Numbered from the stretch's first letter, positions 1 through 6,347 are shown. The stretch is 17,042 nucleotides of DNA from JACQRW01 sp964371935 (GCA_964371935.1 CAYJOT010000014.1:1-17042), one strand, 5' to 3'. Program-made: numbers and translations. Notes: generated from the letters alone by a model not told the origin.

Positions 1-1017
1 GGCAAGGTCGTCAGGGGTCGGTTTCTCGTTGGTGCCTTGGTTGAGCCGGTACATGATTGCTTTAGGGTTGGCCAGGTGGTCAAGGCCGAGGCTGTGGCCG
101 AGTTCATGGGCGAGTACTCGCACTAATTTTGCGCGATTGTCAAACTGATAAATGTCGATTTCCTTGCCACTTTGGTCGCTGCGGTATACCCCCTCTTCAA
201 ACTCTCCGGAGCGCGCATCTCCAATTTCGTTGTATCTCGCTACCTGGATATTCAGCGTTGCGGCAAGGCGGTTCAGCACTACTACCATGGCGTTGATCCG
301 GTCTACGGTGATATTCAAATTATCTTTTATCTTGTCTATTTCGGCAATTACCATGTTTATAGCTATTTTTTCCTCATTGAGGCGATTGTACACTTCCGGT
401 GGCGCCCCGCCTTGGCTATTCCATGAGGTTACTTCCTTGTTGTATTGGTCTTCACGGTGTTTGAGTGCCGCAAGCCGCAACTCAAAAATGGCCTGCTCTT
501 TTTCATACTCGTCCTTGAGCGCTCCATACGTTGTTTTAAGAGCGGTGTATGATTCTTGGCTATCACGTATCGTAATGCCGTATTGCCGCAGCGTTATGGT
601 CGCGTCCTGCCGCGCGTCGTAGATAAGATGTATCTTCAGGGTTTGGTCTGCGCCCGGGCTATTGGTCGGCGTGCTTGATGCATATGCAAACAATTCCCGC
701 TCAATCGGCTTTTCCCAGGTTTGTTCGGCCTCGCGGATTGCACGGAGAAAATCGCTGTGCGAGATTCCAAATCTGGTGTCGAACGACGCGATCGTATAGG
801 TGATCGGCTGCTCGCATGGCCCGGGTTCTTTTTGGAGTTTTCCCGTCAGCTTTTCAAATTCGGGATAAGTCTGTTTGAGCTGTCCGAGCGGATCTGATAG
901 AAAAATTCGTTCGCGGTCAACGCGTCCGAAAAAGACCACTATCTTATCCTGGTACGCAAAAAACAACACCCCCACCGCTGCCGCCAGTACCATGGTTGTC
1001 AGAAGTCTTCGTATCAT
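1..1017 (-). CDS. Matrixin-like zinc metalloprotease with coiled-coil insert, C-terminus cut by window edge
   Basis: The reverse strand is open from an ATG at 1017-1015 to base 1 (339 codons, no stop), so the 3' end lies outside the window. Seen: an N-terminal hydrophobic segment (about residues 4-22, after Ile-Arg-Arg) that would act as signal anchor or signal peptide; a long charged middle (about 155-250) with heptad-like Leu/Ile/Glu/Lys spacing typical of a coiled coil; and near the end the zinc motif HELGHSLGLDH (304-314) followed by IMY with Met322 as a Met-turn. HExxHxxGxxH plus Met-turn defines metzincins/matrixins, so it is probably an extracytoplasmic peptidase. The active-site helix comes very late, after an atypical coiled-coil region. 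It is transcribed away from hisS. The start is supported by the hydrophobic N-terminus; no clear SD is visible. The substrate cannot be told; cell-surface or host protein processing is inference. Confidence 0.85.
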   Translation of the reverse strand, partial: MIRRLLTTMVLAAAVGVLFFAYQDKIVVFFGRVDRERIFLSDPLGQLKQTYPEFEKLTGKLQKEPGPCEQPITYTIASFDTRFGISHSDFLRAIREAEQTWEKPIERELFAYASSTPTNSPGADQTLKIHLIYDARQDATITLRQYGITIRDSQESYTALKTTYGALKDEYEKEQAIFELRLAALKHREDQYNKEVTSWNSQGGAPPEVYNRLNEEKIAINMVIAEIDKIKDNLNITVDRINAMVVVLNRLAATLNIQVARYNEIGDARSGEFEEGVYRSDQSGKEIDIYQFDNRAKLVRVLAHELGHSLGLDHLANPKAIMYRLNQGTNEKPTPDDLA

Positions 1018-1049
1018 CTTATTTAATGATTAAGCACGTTGGCACTTTC

Positions 1050-1076
1050 AGCATAGCACAGTGAGAATTTTTGCAA
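1050..1076 (-). promoter_or_regulatory. Possible promoter of the metalloprotease gene
   Basis: On the minus strand TTGCAA (1076-1071) is followed after 15 nt by TATGCT (1055-1050) with an upstream TG, giving an extended -10. Predicted start is near 1043, leaving a leader of about 26 nt. The spacer is short, so the call is tentative. Confidence 0.35.
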
Positions 1077-1183
1077 AATTAAAAGTTCACGTACGGCGAC
1101 TTCGGCATTCCCTGCGGCGGCACGCACGTGGCAAACCCCTCCGACGCTAAAGCTTTGGCGGGCAGGCACCCCGGCCATCGCTC

Positions 1184-1199
1184 TCCGCCAGCTGGCGGA
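1184..1199. repeat. 16-bp perfect palindrome TCCGCCAGCTGGCGGA
   Basis: A perfect palindrome in the non-coding stretch between the metalloprotease and hisS. A near-identical copy (one base changed, A for G at the centre) sits inside the hairpin between pilM and pilN at 6315-6330, in both cases followed by TC. It is preceded by GC-rich degenerate repeat sequence (1136-1170) containing GGCGGGCAGGC. It looks like one module of an interspersed palindromic repeat family. Confidence 0.7.
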
Positions 1200-1232
1200 T
1201 CGCCACACCACAGAAAATACTCTTTACTCAAT

Positions 1233-1353
1233 AGGACTTACGCGTTTACCGGTCATCCTGAACGCAGTGAAGGATCTCTTGGCTTACACACGCACCTACT
1301 GGATTCTTCGCTTCGCTCAGAATGACCAAGGGGTGGTCAAACGCGTAAGTCCT
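1233..1353. mobile_element. 121-bp MITE-like element with 15-bp terminal inverted repeats
   Basis: AGGACTTACGCGTTT at 1233-1247 is perfectly repeated in inverted orientation at 1339-1353. The interior (1251-1326) is itself an imperfect palindrome beginning GGTCATCCTGAACG and ending CAGAATGACC, so the whole element can fold into one long hairpin. No coding capacity is seen, and no clear target-site duplication could be read in the flanks. The left interior arm is shared with the pilM-pilN intergenic repeat. This architecture fits a non-autonomous miniature transposable element or a nested REP-type palindrome; which one cannot be decided here. Together with 1018-1232, which holds only degenerate repeats, it fills the gene-free stretch upstream of hisS. 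Confidence 0.6.
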
Positions 1354-1382
1354 GAATTATTAAATGACAACTGGTCTCATGA

Positions 1383-1411
1383 TTGAATTATCCACCAAAA
1401 AATGATACCAT
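1383..1411 (+). promoter_or_regulatory. hisS promoter, predicted leaderless start
   Basis: TTGAAT (1383-1388), a 17-nt spacer, then TACCAT (1406-1411) preceded by TG-A, an extended -10. Six bases separate the hexamer from the ATG at 1418, which places the expected transcription start on the A of the start codon. No SD is present. Confidence 0.6.
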
Positions 1412-1417
1412 CTTCTT

Positions 1418-2809
1418 ATGTCTGACCAGACAAAGACAAAAAAACAAAAGCCCTCCGTGGCGGGCAGGCGGGTGAAGCCGGAATTGCCTGCCGGGTTTCG
1501 CGATTATGGGCCGGCGGATGCGATTGCGAAGCAGGAGATGATTGATACGATTCGGACGACATTCGAGCGTTTTGGGTTTGATCCGCTGGAGACCTCGTCC
1601 GTGCAGCGCACCGAAGTGCTGATCGGAGGCGAAGAGGATTCTGATAAAATCATTTATCGTCTTAAGCCAGCGCAACGAGGAGAGATTGTCGGAGAGGAAA
1701 AAGATGTTGCATCGCTCCGATTTGACCTGACCGTGCCGCTTGCGCGATTTATAGCGGCCAATCCTGATCTGCCCAAACCATTCAAGCGCTACCAAATCGG
1801 CAATGTATGGCGTGGCGAGCGGCCGCAACAAGGGCGCTACCGCGAATTCCTGCAGGCAGATGTGGATATTGTGGGGTCTTCGTTGATTAACGCAGATGCG
1901 GAAATCGCGACGATTATCTATACGGTATTCAAAAATCTCGGTATTGAAAATTTTGTCATCAACTACAATAACCGCAAAATGTTGAACGTGCTCCCCGATT
2001 TTGCCGGATTTCCTGAAGAGAAGCTATGGGATGTGCTGCGTATCATCGATAAAAAAGATAAAATCGGAATTGACGGGGTTCATGACGAACTGGAGAAAAG
2101 ATTTTCACAACTAATTGCCGATAAGACTCTTGAATTTTTCCTATCGGACTGGACGTCCACATTGCAAGGCGATGGGTTTCAGGAATACGGCAAGATCGCA
2201 AATATACTCTATCAAAATATCAAACTCGATCCTGAAACGATACGTAAGTTTTTCAAGCTGGAACGAACTCTTGTACGCGGACTCTCCTATTACACCGGCT
2301 CGGTATTCGAGGTGATGCTTTCCGACGCGCCAGAAGTCGGATCGGTATGTGGCGGAGGACGCTACGACGAACTCGTGACGCAATTCACCGGGCAGTCAGC
2401 CGGCTGGCGGATTCCGGCGGTGGGAGCATCGTTCGGTGTTGACCGGCTGTTTACGGCAATGGAGAAAACCGACGCGATTCAGAAGAAGCAAACGCTTACC
2501 CGAGTGCTGGTGCTGCAACTGGATGCCGATCTCAAAAACGATTATCTTGCCGTGGCGCAGGAATTGCGCAGCGCCGGAATCAATACTGCGCTGTATTTGG
2601 GGGACGACCAGACGTTTCAAGCCCAGTTTGCGTACGTACTCAAGAAAGAGATTCCATATGTTGTGATCTATGGCGCGAAGGAAAAAGAAAGAGGAGTTGT
2701 TGCGGTTAAAAATCTGGCAACACGCGAGCAAAAAGAAATACCGCGAGAACAGGTCGCCGAGTATCTGGAAAGAGCGCTGAATATCCCGCGTAGTTGCCAA
2801 TGCGGATGA
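1418..2809 (+). CDS. hisS: Histidine--tRNA ligase (class II)
   Basis: 463 aa. Charges tRNA-His with histidine using ATP, in the cytoplasm. Class II features in order: motif 1 region about 38-66 (from the GFRDYGPAD segment to RTEVLIGG), FDLTVPLARF at 102-111, motif 2 around GNVWRGERPQQGRYREF (128-144) with the ATP-binding Arg, the HisRS-specific RGLSYYTGSVFEV segment, a glycine-rich CGGGRYDELV, motif 3 GASFGVDRL, then an anticodon-binding domain from about residue 360. Length is slightly above the usual 420-430 because of a basic N-terminal extension of about 24 residues, part of which is encoded by the repeat word TGGCGGGCAGGC (1458-1469). The start is set by the promoter 6 nt upstream and the absence of a better in-frame start. 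The TGA at 2807-2809 is immediately followed by tRNA-Arg, so the two are probably cotranscribed. Confidence 0.97.
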   Translation: MSDQTKTKKQKPSVAGRRVKPELPAGFRDYGPADAIAKQEMIDTIRTTFERFGFDPLETSSVQRTEVLIGGEEDSDKIIYRLKPAQRGEIVGEEKDVASLRFDLTVPLARFIAANPDLPKPFKRYQIGNVWRGERPQQGRYREFLQADVDIVGSSLINADAEIATIIYTVFKNLGIENFVINYNNRKMLNVLPDFAGFPEEKLWDVLRIIDKKDKIGIDGVHDELEKRFSQLIADKTLEFFLSDWTSTLQGDGFQEYGKIANILYQNIKLDPETIRKFFKLERTLVRGLSYYTGSVFEVMLSDAPEVGSVCGGGRYDELVTQFTGQSAGWRIPAVGASFGVDRLFTAMEKTDAIQKKQTLTRVLVLQLDADLKNDYLAVAQELRSAGINTALYLGDDQTFQAQFAYVLKKEIPYVVIYGAKEKERGVVAVKNLATREQKEIPREQVAEYLERALNIPRSCQCG

Positions 2810-2881
2810 CCCCTCGTAGCTTAATGGATAAAGCAGGGCTCTTCTAAGGCCTTGATGGGGGTTCGATTCCCTCCGAGGGGA
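2810..2881 (+). tRNA. tRNA-Arg (anticodon UCU)
   Basis: Cloverleaf read by hand: acceptor CCCCTCG (2810-2816) pairs with CGAGGGG (2874-2880), discriminator A2881; D-arm GCTT/AAGC; anticodon arm GGGCT-CTTCTAA-GGCCT with anticodon TCT; T-arm with loop TTCGATT. Reads AGA and probably AGG codons. CCA is not encoded. Its first base directly follows the hisS stop codon. Confidence 0.95.
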
Positions 2882-2899
2882 GAAAAGTGTGGGGGCAAA

Positions 2900-2979
2900 A
2901 TGATTCCCGGTGAGAAATTAAAAGACACGCATCCTGTAGTGAGTTGAAGGGTTTTACTACGGGGGTCGGCGGGAATCAT
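2900..2979 (+). promoter_or_regulatory. Structured leader upstream of the 3006-3779 gene
   Basis: ATGATTCCCG (2900-2909) and CGGGAATCAT (2970-2979) form a perfect 10-bp outer stem. Inside, CCTGTAGT (2933-2940) pairs with ACTACGGG (2956-2963), 8 bp with one G-U, around a 15-nt loop. The fold ends 10 nt before the GGAGGA ribosome site of the next gene. It could be a cis-regulatory RNA or the end of an inserted element. I do not recognise a known riboswitch consensus. Confidence 0.4.
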
Positions 2980-3005
2980 GTTTAATTTTGGAGGAAGAAG
3001 TTAAA

Positions 3006-3779
3006 ATGCTTACATCAGATATATTACAAAATAGAATAAAAAACTTTTGGGGATATGGAAATTTAGAGTATCCGCTATGGCTTGTTGGTATGGAGGAGGG
3101 CTTTCGCGTTACGCCTGACGCAATAGCTGATAGAAAAATGTTGGAACGGCAATTTGCATTGCCGATGGCAGATAGGATGTTTGATGCGAGCCGTCCGATT
3201 GATCCAAGTATTTGCGATTTAACTAACCTATCTCCATTTTTACCGAACGCAAATATACAAAAGACGGGGAAATTTCCCATTACATTATATTTGTTTCTTC
3301 AACACGGAAAAGCACCGACTGGAAATGCAGTTTTAGATTTTCAGCGTTTTATGCTTGCTGATGGACAAAAGAAAGAAACGGCGACCATAGAACCTATGCC
3401 ACTTCCATCACCAAGCACTTCAGCATGGCTCTACGGCGATATTTTGGGATTCGAGACAAGAAAATCATATCTCAAGACATACAGGAAACCACGAGCTGAG
3501 GGGTTAAAAGAACTTATGCAAAAATATTCTCCAAAGTTGGTTATTTTTTATTCTGTAGGATATTTACGAGATTGGGAAGGTGTTATCGGTGGAATGTTTG
3601 AGAAGATTACATATCAAATGTATTTTTCAAAAACAGAAAAAACATCTTTTTGTGTTATACCACAACCGAGATATTTACCTCGCGCGTATGAACGCTTGTA
3701 TGAATTTGCGGAAAAAATAAAAGAGAGAGTTGGTACTCTCCCTCATTTTAATTCAGTATTCTTATCAGATTCTTTTTAA
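3006..3779 (+). CDS. Unknown AT-rich protein, possibly of the uracil-DNA-glycosylase-like fold
   Basis: 257 aa from the ATG at 3006, chosen because GGAGGA (2990-2995) lies at SD distance; a TTG at 2988 would put the SD inside the gene. No signal peptide or membrane segment, so cytosolic. Seen: a beta strand plus glycine turn PLWLVGMEEG (23-32), NLSPFLPN (74-81), MPLPSPSTSAWLYG (131-144), a hydrophobic strand KLVIFYSVGY (177-186), and VIPQPRYLPRAY (217-228) followed by a C-terminal helix. The order resembles the UDG superfamily (GxxPG-type loop, N-x-x-P-type segment, C-terminal H/Q-P-x-P loop), but the key residues are not classic. Base composition is clearly AT-richer than hisS or the pilus genes, and the gene sits just after a tRNA, which suggests horizontal acquisition. 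The fold assignment is inference. Confidence 0.75.
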   Translation: MLTSDILQNRIKNFWGYGNLEYPLWLVGMEEGFRVTPDAIADRKMLERQFALPMADRMFDASRPIDPSICDLTNLSPFLPNANIQKTGKFPITLYLFLQHGKAPTGNAVLDFQRFMLADGQKKETATIEPMPLPSPSTSAWLYGDILGFETRKSYLKTYRKPRAEGLKELMQKYSPKLVIFYSVGYLRDWEGVIGGMFEKITYQMYFSKTEKTSFCVIPQPRYLPRAYERLYEFAEKIKERVGTLPHFNSVFLSDSF

Positions 3780-3882
3780 GTTACGCCGCCAAAGAAAAAC
3801 TTGAAATTGTCAGCGGTGCGGCAGAGTCGTATACGCGAATTTTTGTGTGGGGATCTTTTCGTTACTATCCAATGTCGTTATC

Positions 3883-3911
3883 TTGCGCGGGGTGTATTTT
3901 TGCGGTAGTAT
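3883..3911 (+). promoter_or_regulatory. mntA-hepT promoter, predicted leaderless start
   Basis: TTGCGC (3883-3888), 17-nt spacer, TAGTAT (3906-3911), then 6 nt to the ATG at 3918. There is no SD, so the transcript probably begins at the start codon. Confidence 0.5.
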
Positions 3912-3917
3912 GGGCGT

Positions 3918-4283
3918 ATGCAGGGAATCAAACTGATTATTTTGTTCGGCTCCCGCGCGGCGGGAACAGTCGGGGCGCGGTCTGATACGGATATTGCGGT
4001 GCTTGCGGATCGCGCTTTGAGCACGGCAGAATACGCGGAGATTTGCCGGAAGATGGGGGACCAATTGCAGGTGAATGAAGATACGATTGATATCGCGGAG
4101 TTGCGCGATGCGTCCCCGCTCCTCCAACGCGAGGTTGCGGAGAATGGGAAATTGCTTTGGGGAGATCAGCGCGATTTTATCCGATTCCGAGTGCTTGCAT
4201 GGAAGCGATACATGGATACGGCAAAGTTCCGCCGCGCGCGCGAGCGGTTTCTTGACCGATGGCTATTACAAAAAACAGCATGA
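3918..4283 (+). CDS. mntA: MNT-type nucleotidyltransferase antitoxin (MntA-like)
   Basis: 121 aa, minimal nucleotidyltransferase. The signature GSx10DxD is exact: Gly11-Ser12, then Asp23 and Asp25, with a third acidic residue at Asp58 in a DTIDIAEL strand. In characterised MntA/HepT (type VII) systems the MNT protein transfers AMP groups to the tyrosine of the HEPN toxin and silences it. The context fits: its TGA (4281-4283) overlaps the ATG of the HEPN gene (4280) in an ATGA junction, the usual translational coupling. The N-terminus is short, only 10 residues before GS, which is normal for this family. Its promoter lies 6 nt upstream of the ATG. The partner is frameshifted, so this may be an orphaned antitoxin. 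Confidence 0.88.
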   Translation: MQGIKLIILFGSRAAGTVGARSDTDIAVLADRALSTAEYAEICRKMGDQLQVNEDTIDIAELRDASPLLQREVAENGKLLWGDQRDFIRFRVLAWKRYMDTAKFRRARERFLDRWLLQKTA

Positions 4284-4712
4284 CCAAAGAAATCATCACG
4301 GAGAAAATAGATCAGATGCAGGGACTGCTTGATCGGCTGGATGCGTTGCTTGCGGTTCCATTTGAAGTATTCCGAAAAGACCTCGCGGTAATCGCCGCGG
4401 CGGAGCGCAATTTTCAACTCCTGGTGGATATCGCAAGCGACCTGAATACGCAGATCACGATTGAACAGAAAATACGCACTGCGGATACTTATCAGCAATC
4501 ATTTGCGCGATTGGCTGACGCGGGTATTGTGCCGCGCGGACATGGCGGAGCATCTCATTGCCGGCGCCAAGATACGGAATATTTTAGTCCACGAATATGA
4601 TTTTGAGGAGGACTACGAAAAGTTTTATACGTCAGCCAAAGATCTTGCGCCGGTATTCAGAGAATACGCGCGGATAATTTATGCGTATATCCGAGAGCAT
4701 ACGCCGGAGTAG
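4280..4712 (+). pseudogene. hepT: HepT-like HEPN toxin, interrupted by a single-base frameshift
   Basis: The first part (4280 to about 4537) reads a HEPN-like helical protein starting MTKEIITEKI and running to QQSFARLADAGIVPR. The second part continues one base later, in the next frame, with DMAEHLIAGAKIRNILVHEY and runs to the TAG at 4710-4712. Joining them by removing one base in CCGCGCGG (around 4538) restores a protein of about 143 aa, normal for the family. The restored protein has the toxin motif Rx4HxY (R-NILV-H-E-Y, codons 4575-4598) with the catalytic Arg and His and the target Tyr. HEPN toxins of this class act on RNA. The downstream part keeps good coding quality, so the lesion is recent, a sequencing error in a GC run, or recoding. 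As read, the product would lack the active site. Confidence 0.8.
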
Positions 4713-4720
4713 GTCAGTGG

Positions 4721-4746
4721 GCGCGAGAAAACTGCTTTGCTCGCGC
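4721..4746. other. Stem-loop between convergent hepT and pilus operon ends
   Basis: GCGCGAG (4721-4727) pairs with CTCGCGC (4740-4746) around a 12-nt loop, between the hepT stop on plus and the 102-aa gene stop on minus. Neither side has a T-run, so it may stabilise mRNA ends rather than act as a classic intrinsic terminator. Confidence 0.4.
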
Positions 4747-4781
4747 AGAATCAAAGCCAATTCAAGAATACAGCAATCGCA

Positions 4782-5090
4782 TTACCGCACTTTTGTCGAC
4801 GAAGTAGCGTTTCCTGTTTCGTCCAAGCCCGCCAAAATATCGTTGAATTTCTTTTCGCGGTTGTCGAGAAGTTTAAGCGTGTCGGCAATTTCTTGTTCTG
4901 AGAGATTGATTTTTCGTTCGCTATCCGTTGTGGCTTCGCGCGCACGGATTACGCGTGCATAGAATATAAGGCCGTCAAAAAGCAATATGCCGGCCAGAAG
5001 CAGCGCCAACACGGTTGTTCCGGCAACAACGCCATGCTCCTGCAGCACGGTCAAGAAAAACGAGAAACGCTTTAAATTGAGAAAACGCAT
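4782..5090 (-). CDS. Small membrane-anchored coiled-coil protein at the end of the pilMNO operon
   Basis: 102 aa. A short basic N-terminus is followed by a transmembrane helix (about 22-46, VVAGTTVLALLLAGILLFDGL) and then a charged helical tail rich in Glu/Lys/Leu (about 50-95) that looks like a coiled coil. It begins 4 nt after the pilO stop, so it is cotranscribed and probably translationally coupled. In many T4P operons the position after pilO is taken by pilP, a lipoprotein that contacts the secretin. Here there is no lipobox and no PilP beta-domain. A role as an extra alignment-complex subunit is inference from position and topology. No family recognised. Confidence 0.75.
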   Translation of the reverse strand: MRFLNLKRFSFFLTVLQEHGVVAGTTVLALLLAGILLFDGLIFYARVIRAREATTDSERKINLSEQEIADTLKLLDNREKKFNDILAGLDETGNATSSTKVR

Positions 5091-5094
5091 AATC

Positions 5095-5628
5095 TTATGG
5101 AGATGTTTTTACGCGCACTCCGACGGTTAAGCGCGTCATGAATGATCCGCCGTTCGAAACTTTTTCTATGGAAAGATCGTTAATGGTAAGCTCATAGGGG
5201 ATATGCTCGATGAGCGCAAGCATGTCGGCCACATTGCTCTGGGTTCCCTCAATAGCAAATCGAAAAGCTATGCTTTCGGAAGCCGCGCCGCTGCCATCTA
5301 AATTAATCACAATCGCCGTACGGGTATGCGCCGCAAGTGTTTCAAGCGCCTGAAAGAACGGTGCCGGATTGGCGCGGCTTATGCGCAAATTCCGCACACG
5401 GTCAAAATCTGCGCTGCGCTTTTGCAGGAGCGCGGTGAGCGAGCTGGTTTGCTGCTGTTCTTTGCGCTGGGACGCGATTTCGATATCAAGCCTGGCAAGC
5501 TCGGACGCCAGGACCGCCGTGCGCCGGTACATCCACACGCACGCAAGCGCCGCGGCCGCAATGGCCATACCCGTGAACCCGGCGGTGGCGAAGAATCTTT
5601 GCATCGGGGATAATTTGAGAAACTTCAT
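5095..5628 (-). CDS. pilO: PilO-like type IV pilus alignment protein
   Basis: 177 aa from the ATG at 5628 (MKFLKLSPMQRFF). An upstream in-frame ATG at 5679 lies inside a perfect inverted repeat and would add an unlikely N-terminus. Topology is that of PilO: short cytoplasmic N-terminus, one transmembrane helix (about 13-33), a coiled-coil segment (about 36-75), then an alpha/beta domain ending in a strand-rich region. PilO pairs with PilN in the membrane and links the cytoplasmic PilM ring to the rest of the machine. It follows pilN after 71 nt occupied mostly by a hairpin. Assigned by order and topology more than by sequence motifs, as PilO proteins diverge strongly. Confidence 0.75.
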   Translation of the reverse strand: MKFLKLSPMQRFFATAGFTGMAIAAAALACVWMYRRTAVLASELARLDIEIASQRKEQQQTSSLTALLQKRSADFDRVRNLRISRANPAPFFQALETLAAHTRTAIVINLDGSGAASESIAFRFAIEGTQSNVADMLALIEHIPYELTINDLSIEKVSNGGSFMTRLTVGVRVKTSP

Positions 5629-5652
5629 ACGCAAAATAAATAGGTTAGTGTG

Positions 5653-5700
5653 GTATCCCAGACTAAGTCTGGAAACCATTCCAGACTTAGTCTGGGATAC
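5653..5700. repeat. Perfect 22-bp inverted repeat hairpin between pilN and pilO
   Basis: The arms 5653-5674 and 5679-5700 are perfectly complementary, with a 4-nt loop. Each arm also contains an internal near-palindrome, CCAGACT-A-AGTCTGG, so the unit can fold as one long hairpin or as two small ones. It starts on the last base of the pilN stop codon and ends 24 nt before the pilO start. No T-run follows on the minus strand. It is an interspersed palindromic repeat, probably affecting mRNA processing or pilO expression. Confidence 0.9.
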
Positions 5701-6248
5701 TAATATAATCCCTGTCCGGTTTTCAGCTTTCCATTCATGGTGAAATTGATATCGGTGCTGCGAATGATGTCCGAGATGGGAAACACAACGGTTTCGAGCA
5801 TCTGCAAATCTTGGAGGCGTTTTTGAAAGTTGAGCAGGTCGTCGCGCGTAGCAGCAAAACCGCTGAGCGTTACGCTGCCCTGTGCGTTTATCGCAAGCGT
5901 ATTCACACGGACCCCGGCAACATCGGCAAAAAAGATTTTGACGAGCTGCGACGAGCGGGAAGGACGGCCGAGAAAAGCCCCGGCATCCACGAGCAGCGTC
6001 TGCGCCCGGGCTGCGTTGGAAAATACCTCTCCCAATTTCAATTTTCGGGCAAACGCAGTTTCAGCCGCGCTCGTCTCCTTGAGATTTTTCTTTTCCGCGA
6101 CAAGAAAAACATAGGAAGGAACGAGCAATATCAACCCGACGGCAAGCGTTGCCGCAACACCCGCGCCGAAAAAACGGACCACCAGCCGATATTCTTCAAA
6201 CTTGATCAGTTTTTTTTCTTCCGTGGGAAGCAGATTTGCAGTAAGCAT
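5700..6248 (-). CDS. pilN: PilN-like type IV pilus assembly protein
   Basis: 182 aa. The N-terminus MLTANLLP is typical of PilN: the conserved (I)NLLP-type peptide that docks into PilM is followed by a basic stretch and one transmembrane helix (about 27-50). Next come a coiled-coil segment (about 52-75) and a C-terminal ferredoxin-like domain with alternating strands and helices (GVRVNTLAI, GSVTLSGFA, FQKRLQDL). PilN and PilO form the inner-membrane part of the alignment complex. It lies 99 nt after pilM, a gap filled by a palindromic repeat. No SD is visible, so translation may depend on coupling or on a secondary promoter. Confidence 0.88.
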   Translation of the reverse strand: MLTANLLPTEEKKLIKFEEYRLVVRFFGAGVAATLAVGLILLVPSYVFLVAEKKNLKETSAAETAFARKLKLGEVFSNAARAQTLLVDAGAFLGRPSRSSQLVKIFFADVAGVRVNTLAINAQGSVTLSGFAATRDDLLNFQKRLQDLQMLETVVFPISDIIRSTDINFTMNGKLKTGQGLY

Positions 6249-6262
6249 AATGTACGTTTTGC

Positions 6263-6340
6263 GTCATCCTGAACGAAGTGAAGGATCTCTTGTGCCACAG
6301 TGATGAGATTCTTCTCCGCCAACTGGCGGATCAGAATGAC
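6263..6340. repeat. REP-like imperfect palindrome between pilM and pilN
   Basis: Left arm GTCATCCTGAACGAAGTGAA (from 6263) faces right arm ending CAGAATGAC (6332-6340); the TCCGCCAACTGGCGGA module (6315-6330) is inserted in the right arm. The left arm matches 1252-1281 at all but one position. It is 7 nt from the pilM stop and 14 nt from the pilN start, so it lies inside the presumed mRNA and would form a large hairpin. Confidence 0.75.
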
Positions 6341-6347
6341 AACATGG

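Noticed and set aside
152..622. Plus-strand open frame of 156 codons
   Set aside because: It lies opposite the metalloprotease gene, whose minus-strand frame carries the zinc motif and a signal segment.
1018..1417. CRISPR-like array among the repeats upstream of hisS
   Set aside because: The repeats are inverted and unique in arrangement, with no regular direct repeats or spacers.
2882..3917. Possible integrated island bounded by tRNA-Arg attachment repeats
   Set aside because: No direct repeat of the tRNA-Arg 3' end was found downstream by eye, and there is no integrase gene in the window.
4538..4545. Programmed ribosomal frameshift in hepT
   Set aside because: No slippery heptamer or downstream pseudoknot is evident; a simple indel in a GC run explains the data better.
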